A DNA stretch of 64,000 nt from an uncultured Planktomarina sp. Its GTDB lineage: Bacteria > Pseudomonadota > Alphaproteobacteria > Rhodobacterales > Rhodobacteraceae. The translations under genes and the position numbers were made by a program. The stretch covers positions 22,973-86,972 of the forward strand of contig CAJJBP010000023.1 of NCBI GenBank assembly GCA_905182425.1, given 5' to 3'. Under the pieces are notes generated by a model. That model saw nothing but the letters and a program-made list of their open reading frames with translations. It was not told where the DNA came from and ran no database searches. Shown here piece by piece: positions 60,340 to 64,000 of this stretch (the stretch's first letter is position 1; every line of letters begins with the position of its first letter).

Positions 60340-61227
60340 ATGACAGCTTCACAAAAAGGTGCAATATGCATGCTGGTGGCCTGCCTTATTTGGGGATTTG
60401 CACCACTTTATTACTCGTTTTTATCGCACTTAGGGCCGGAAGAGGTTTTGTCTCATAGAACCCTTTGGTCGGTTGTCACCTTCACGATTGTTGTTTTAAT
60501 GACTGGTCGACAGGAGGAAACGATACGCGTCTTAAGATTACCTAAAACTTTGGGTTTAATTTTTGTAGCCGGGGTCATGATTGGTATTAATTGGTATGTG
60601 TTCATTTTTTCGGTGGGCGCTGGCCGGGTCACTGAATCGTCACTTGGCTATTATATTTTTCCACTTGTTATGGTTCTTCTCGGCCTAGTGGTTTTCCGCG
60701 AAACGTTATCCATATTGCAATGGATTTCTGTTGGACTAGCAGTTGTTGCGGTATTAACTTTGACGTTTGGACTGGGAACACCACCCTGGCTTGCAATAAT
60801 CATCTCCATAACATTTGGAATCTACGGTCTGTTAAAACGAATTATTAAGGTGGATTCGATCGTTTCAGTTACTTTGGAGGTTGTCCTACTTTTACCTATG
60901 GCAATTGGGTATTTGTGCTGGGAGGGGAATATTCCCAATCTCCCAACCTTACTATTACTAATGTTCTCTGGTGTAATAACGGCTGGACCACTAATTTTAA
61001 TGACATATGCAACCCAAACCGTGCGGATGGCAACGGTCGGGCTGGTACAATATCTAAACCCAATCCTACAGTTTTTCTGTGCGGTAGTCTTGTTGAACGA
61101 GATGTTGACAGGATGGCATGTTATCACGATTGCCCTTATCTGGATGGCTTTAGCGTTTTATTCTGTTGCAGTTTTCAGGCAAGAGCGCAAAACGCGTTCT
61201 GCATCTGCTACCGTGTCGACGACTTGA
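60340..61227 (+). CDS. rarD: RarD-type EamA transporter
   Basis: 295-residue inner-membrane protein with about ten helices. LVACLIWGFAPLYYSFLSHL and EVLSHRTLWSVVTF, then GRVTESSLGYYIFPLV, are hallmarks of RarD. Substrate unknown. The last 70 bases overlap the 3' end of the convergent LOG-family gene, an unusually long 3' overlap. Confidence 0.9.
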   Translation: MTASQKGAICMLVACLIWGFAPLYYSFLSHLGPEEVLSHRTLWSVVTFTIVVLMTGRQEETIRVLRLPKTLGLIFVAGVMIGINWYVFIFSVGAGRVTESSLGYYIFPLVMVLLGLVVFRETLSILQWISVGLAVVAVLTLTFGLGTPPWLAIIISITFGIYGLLKRIIKVDSIVSVTLEVVLLLPMAIGYLCWEGNIPNLPTLLLLMFSGVITAGPLILMTYATQTVRMATVGLVQYLNPILQFFCAVVLLNEMLTGWHVITIALIWMALAFYSVAVFRQERKTRSASATVSTT

Positions 61228-61718
61228 ATTAAGTTTAGTAGGCTTGGGTTTACGAAATCTAACGTAATCATGTGATCGATCATGTCGAGCATTGGTTGCC
61301 AATATCCCCTTATATTTGCCACAATTATTGGCCTATGGTGTATCTCTAGTTGCGCCCATGTCAGTACCTCAAAAAACTCTTCAAGTGAGCCTACGCCTCC
61401 GGGCAAGAGAACAACAGCATCACTATTTGTGAACATAATCTTTTTTCGGCTGTGCATATTATCTGTAATTATGAATTGATCCAAATCACGTTTTCCGACT
61501 TCGCGTTGTAATAGGTGCTCGGGGATAACTCCAAATGTAGTGCCCCCTTTCTCCTGAGTGCTGGATGCAACGGCGCCCATAAGGCCGACGTCGCCTGCCC
61601 CATAGACTAAACGCCATTTATTTTTTGCAATCACATGTCCCATTTCGACTGCAGCGGTGATAAAAGAAGTATTATTTCCACTACGAGCCCCGCAAAATAC
61701 GCAAATTGATTTATTCAT
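61158..61718 (-). CDS. LOG-family protein (cytokinin-activating type, TIGR00730)
   Basis: 186-residue Rossmann-fold protein of the LOG family, predicted to release ribose-5-phosphate from nucleoside 5'-monophosphates. N-terminus SICVFCGARSGNN, catalytic arginine region MHSRKKIM, and LPGGVGSLEEFFEVLTWAQL, where the usual PGGxGT is PGGVGS. Its start is separated from the LysM gene by 79 bases (divergent). The C-terminal 23 codons lie over rarD on the opposite strand. Confidence 0.9.
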   Translation of the reverse strand: MNKSICVFCGARSGNNTSFITAAVEMGHVIAKNKWRLVYGAGDVGLMGAVASSTQEKGGTTFGVIPEHLLQREVGKRDLDQFIITDNMHSRKKIMFTNSDAVVLLPGGVGSLEEFFEVLTWAQLEIHHRPIIVANIRGYWQPMLDMIDHMITLDFVNPSLLNLIQVVDTVADAERVLRSCLKTATE

Positions 61719-61797
61719 AAGGTAAATCTCTCAGTTCATGCTGGACAGGTGTCATTTGACTGATAGCATGCTGTAAAATGTGGGGGAATACAAACCA

Positions 61798-63540
61798 ATG
61801 CCTGAATCTGATAACTCAGAAAAGAAAATCAATGTGCGCCAAGAAAGAGTTTATTCTGCGATCTGGGCTGTATTAATTGGTATCGGTCTTATTTGGTGGT
61901 TCTACCCAAATATACGCGCTGCATTACAAACTGAACCAGTCACCGTCGTCGAAGTCGTAGGGGCGGATCTGGATTTTGCTGATGAGCAAGGAAAAAAATC
62001 AAATACCTCCATTGGCACCATGGCTGATGATGCAGCTAGCAGCGACGAAAATAACAAAACGGATGAGGTTTCAGAAATTACCCTGGAGAAAGCTGAAGTC
62101 GTAGATGGCGGTTCTGGTCCACTAAAAGTCATTAATAGTGACACATCAATGGCTAAACGCGCCGAGCCTTCTGATATAGTTCGAGATGTCGCTGAAGAAG
62201 ACGAAAGTAATAAAAGTGATGAGATTTTAGAGGCTACAGTGGCGAAAACTGAAGCTCAAGATGGCAGTGTTTCAGCATTAAATAATATTGATAGTGTTAC
62301 ATCAACTGCGAAAGGGGCAAGCGCTTCTAGCGTCAACTCTTCAGATATTGATCAAGGTGTTGTTGTAAACCAGAGCGCTGTTGAAACGGAAGATGCCCCC
62401 ATAATTGCCCAAACCACTGGTCTTTTAGCACCTACGTTCGACATTGTGCGTATTGAAGTAAACGGCTTCTCGGTAATTTCGGGAAAAGCTAATGGCGAGG
62501 GGTATGTGCTTCTAAATTTGGATGGGTTATCTCTGCCAGAGTCGCGTGCGGACTTAGACGGGAATGGTGAATTTGTCATATTTGTAGAATTGCCACCGTC
62601 GGCTAGCTCTCAAGAATTGCGACTGGAGCTATATCCAGCCGATATTGATGGGAGAGTTATGTCAGATGCCGTTATCTTTTTAAAGCCACGCACACCCGTC
62701 TTGGCTGTAGAAGAACCAATTGAGGATCCTGAAAATGCAAGTGTTAAGAGCTCTGAAGCAACTTTTCCCAATAAGGTAGATTCAGTTGAAAAAACTAATA
62801 CGAAAATTGTGCCCACAATTTCCGCTGAGGTGCAGTCACCAGCCATTATTTTGGCGGATAAGCAGGGCGTACGTGTAATCGCCTCTGCTGGTGAACAAGG
62901 CCCAATTCTAGCTGTTGTTTTGGATACGATTTCATATAATTTGGATGGTAGCGTGCGGGTCGGTGGCCGGGCAGTCGGTACTGGTTTCGTGCGGGTATAT
63001 TTAGACAATCAAGCAATTACAACTTCTAGGATTAAGCCTAGTGGGCATTGGTCAGCTGATTTGGTCGACATTGATGTAGGTATTTACACTTTGCGCGTGG
63101 ACGAATTGAATGAATCTGGCGAAGTGACATCTCGTGCTGAGTCTCCTTTCAAGCGCGAGGATCCGGCTGATATTGCTGAAATATTGAACTCAGGCCGCAT
63201 TGTTGTCGAGACGCAGTCTGTAGTTTTTGATGGCTCCCCTATTGATGTTCAAGGTCAAGTGAATGAACTCTCAAACCCTTTTGGCGCCTTTAATGATGTA
63301 CAAGTTAGTGGGATTAAAGCTACGGGTGGTGATAACCCGATTGGTGGTGCGGCGGACTTTGGCAGCCCAGCAGTGAGGTTCCGCGTTCAAACGGTTCAGC
63401 CTGGATCAACTCTTTGGGCAATTGCTAAAGAGCGTTATGGAAAAGGCATCGAATACTTCAAAGTGTTTGAGGCAAATAAAGAGCGTATCCGAGACCCTGA
63501 TCTTATTTACCCAGGTCAAGTTTTTGAACTGCCAGATTGA
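61798..63540 (+). CDS. LysM-domain envelope protein with internal duplication
   Basis: 580-residue protein anchored by one N-terminal helix (about residues 17-38), followed by an acidic, low-complexity periplasmic region, two Ig/Big-like segments and a C-terminal LysM domain (VQPGSTLWAIAKERYG, ending LIYPGQVFEL) that binds peptidoglycan. In the acidic region a unit of about 50 residues is duplicated imperfectly: compare DENNKTDEVSEITLEKAE with DESNKSDEILEATVAKTE. The ATG at 61798 has GGGGGA about ten bases before it; an in-frame GTG at 61780 would place the ribosome-binding site inside the gene. Probable role in envelope maintenance. Confidence 0.85.
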   Translation: MPESDNSEKKINVRQERVYSAIWAVLIGIGLIWWFYPNIRAALQTEPVTVVEVVGADLDFADEQGKKSNTSIGTMADDAASSDENNKTDEVSEITLEKAEVVDGGSGPLKVINSDTSMAKRAEPSDIVRDVAEEDESNKSDEILEATVAKTEAQDGSVSALNNIDSVTSTAKGASASSVNSSDIDQGVVVNQSAVETEDAPIIAQTTGLLAPTFDIVRIEVNGFSVISGKANGEGYVLLNLDGLSLPESRADLDGNGEFVIFVELPPSASSQELRLELYPADIDGRVMSDAVIFLKPRTPVLAVEEPIEDPENASVKSSEATFPNKVDSVEKTNTKIVPTISAEVQSPAIILADKQGVRVIASAGEQGPILAVVLDTISYNLDGSVRVGGRAVGTGFVRVYLDNQAITTSRIKPSGHWSADLVDIDVGIYTLRVDELNESGEVTSRAESPFKREDPADIAEILNSGRIVVETQSVVFDGSPIDVQGQVNELSNPFGAFNDVQVSGIKATGGDNPIGGAADFGSPAVRFRVQTVQPGSTLWAIAKERYGKGIEYFKVFEANKERIRDPDLIYPGQVFELPD

Positions 63541-63580
63541 TTGGGCTTACATTTTTAACTTTCAGCCCTATCTGTTGTCT

Positions 63581-64000
63581 ATGAACATGAAAAGTCTTGG
63601 TACTATAAAAGAAGCAGATGGCCGCAGGGTAGAAATCCGCGTTGTTGCGCGCGTTGCCCCATATTTGTGGCCAAAAGGTCAACCTGGTCTTAAATGGAGA
63701 GTGATAATAGCTTTATCTAGCTTGGTTTTAGCCAAGCTGGTTGCGGTTGCTACGCCTATGATTTTGGGTAGTGCGGTAGACTCATTAGCAGGAAATCAAA
63801 ATTGGCTGAGCCAAAGCTTCATGCTGGGGGCGGTTGGACTGACTTTGGCCTATGGGATATCGCGGATTTTGGAGAGCGGGTTTCAACAGATACGTGATGT
63901 GGTCTTTGCAAAAGTTGGTCAGCGCGCGCTTCGTAAGGTTGGTCTTGAGACTTTCCAACATATTCATGCGCTCTCACTGCGCTATCACATAAGCCGTAAA
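63581..64000 (+). CDS. Atm1/HMT1-like ABC exporter, N-terminal part (3' truncated by window)
   Basis: 140 codons of an ABC transporter membrane domain, open to the window edge. A cytoplasmic N-tail of about 45 residues precedes a first helix (VIIALSSLVLAKLVAVATPM) and PMILGSAVDSLAG; the block RDVVFAKVGQRALRKVGLET then FQHIHALSLRYHISRK is characteristic of the Atm1/ABCB7 group, which exports glutathione or glutathione-linked sulfur or metal compounds. Another ATG two codons downstream is equally possible as start. ATPase domain not in the window. Confidence 0.85.
   Translation, partial: MNMKSLGTIKEADGRRVEIRVVARVAPYLWPKGQPGLKWRVIIALSSLVLAKLVAVATPMILGSAVDSLAGNQNWLSQSFMLGAVGLTLAYGISRILESGFQQIRDVVFAKVGQRALRKVGLETFQHIHALSLRYHISRK

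Overview
The window looks like chromosomal DNA from a marine alphaproteobacterium of the Roseobacter group (Rhodobacteraceae), A+T-rich for that group. The family assignment is inferred from gene content and protein style, not from a marker gene. The evidence is gatA, an alphaproteobacterial type A RNase P RNA, a CcmI cytochrome c biogenesis gene, a soxBDAG sarcosine oxidase operon followed by sodB, a DmdA-type demethylase, an MttB-family methyltransferase, a BetA-like GMC oxidoreductase, and an Lrp-controlled arginase/ornithine cyclodeaminase/PutA operon. There are no rRNA or tRNA genes, insertion sequences, CRISPR arrays or phage genes. The gene order reads as ordinary chromosome with a dense accessory catabolic middle section.

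Layout. 1-14.3 kb is mostly housekeeping: the 3' end of gatA, a calcium-binding lipoprotein, an AmpD-like amidase, rnpB with a clear promoter, rpmG, a Bax-inhibitor-like membrane protein, a quinone oxidoreductase, hisN, two purine deaminases (8-oxoguanine and guanine), a folate cyclo-ligase, a YmdB-type phosphoesterase, two transporters and a YebC regulator. 14.9-25.6 kb is a nitrogen-compound module: a four-gene polyamine/opine-type ABC importer, a divergent Lrp regulator, and arginase-ocd-putA, which together take arginine through ornithine and proline to glutamate. 25.6-28.6 kb is a translationally coupled three-gene operon of uncertain substrate (PLP lyase, M24 hydrolase, Asp/Glu-racemase-family protein) divergent from a DUF1989 gene. 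29.9-36.9 kb holds hyuA-hyuB plus three oxidoreductases. 36.9-37.4 kb carries the decayed remains of a LysR regulator. 37.4-47.8 kb has a DmdA-like methyltransferase, a two-subunit CoA transferase, an MttB-like protein without a corrinoid partner, a GMC dehydrogenase, a ThDP enzyme, an FMN/Fe-S ene-reductase and a carboxymuconolactone decarboxylase-family protein. 48-54 kb returns to mixed genes (glycerate kinase, dusA, a TauE-family exporter, a 2OG-oxygenase-like protein, DUF1289, ruvX, ccmI). 54-60 kb is soxBDAG-sodB. The window ends with rarD, a LOG-family gene, a LysM protein and the start of an Atm1-like ABC exporter.

How it fits together. Several blocks point to use of small methylated and nitrogenous osmolytes and cell debris: demethylation (DmdA-like, MttB-like, SoxBDAG), oxidation of amino alcohols (GMC), arginine/proline breakdown, purine deamination, and glycerate assimilation, as expected for a heterotroph living on phytoplankton exudates.

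Three genes (ocd, ccmI, soxA) are each broken by exactly one extra base in or beside a homopolymer run. All three are otherwise well conserved, so base-calling errors are a serious possibility. The LysR remnant is different: it has two nonsense codons, a frameshift and a missing N-terminus, and looks truly decayed. I did not find a convincing entirely new defence or mobile system. The best candidates for undescribed biology are the hyuAB-oxidoreductase operon, the PLP-M24-racemase operon and the orphan MttB-like/DmdA-like pair.
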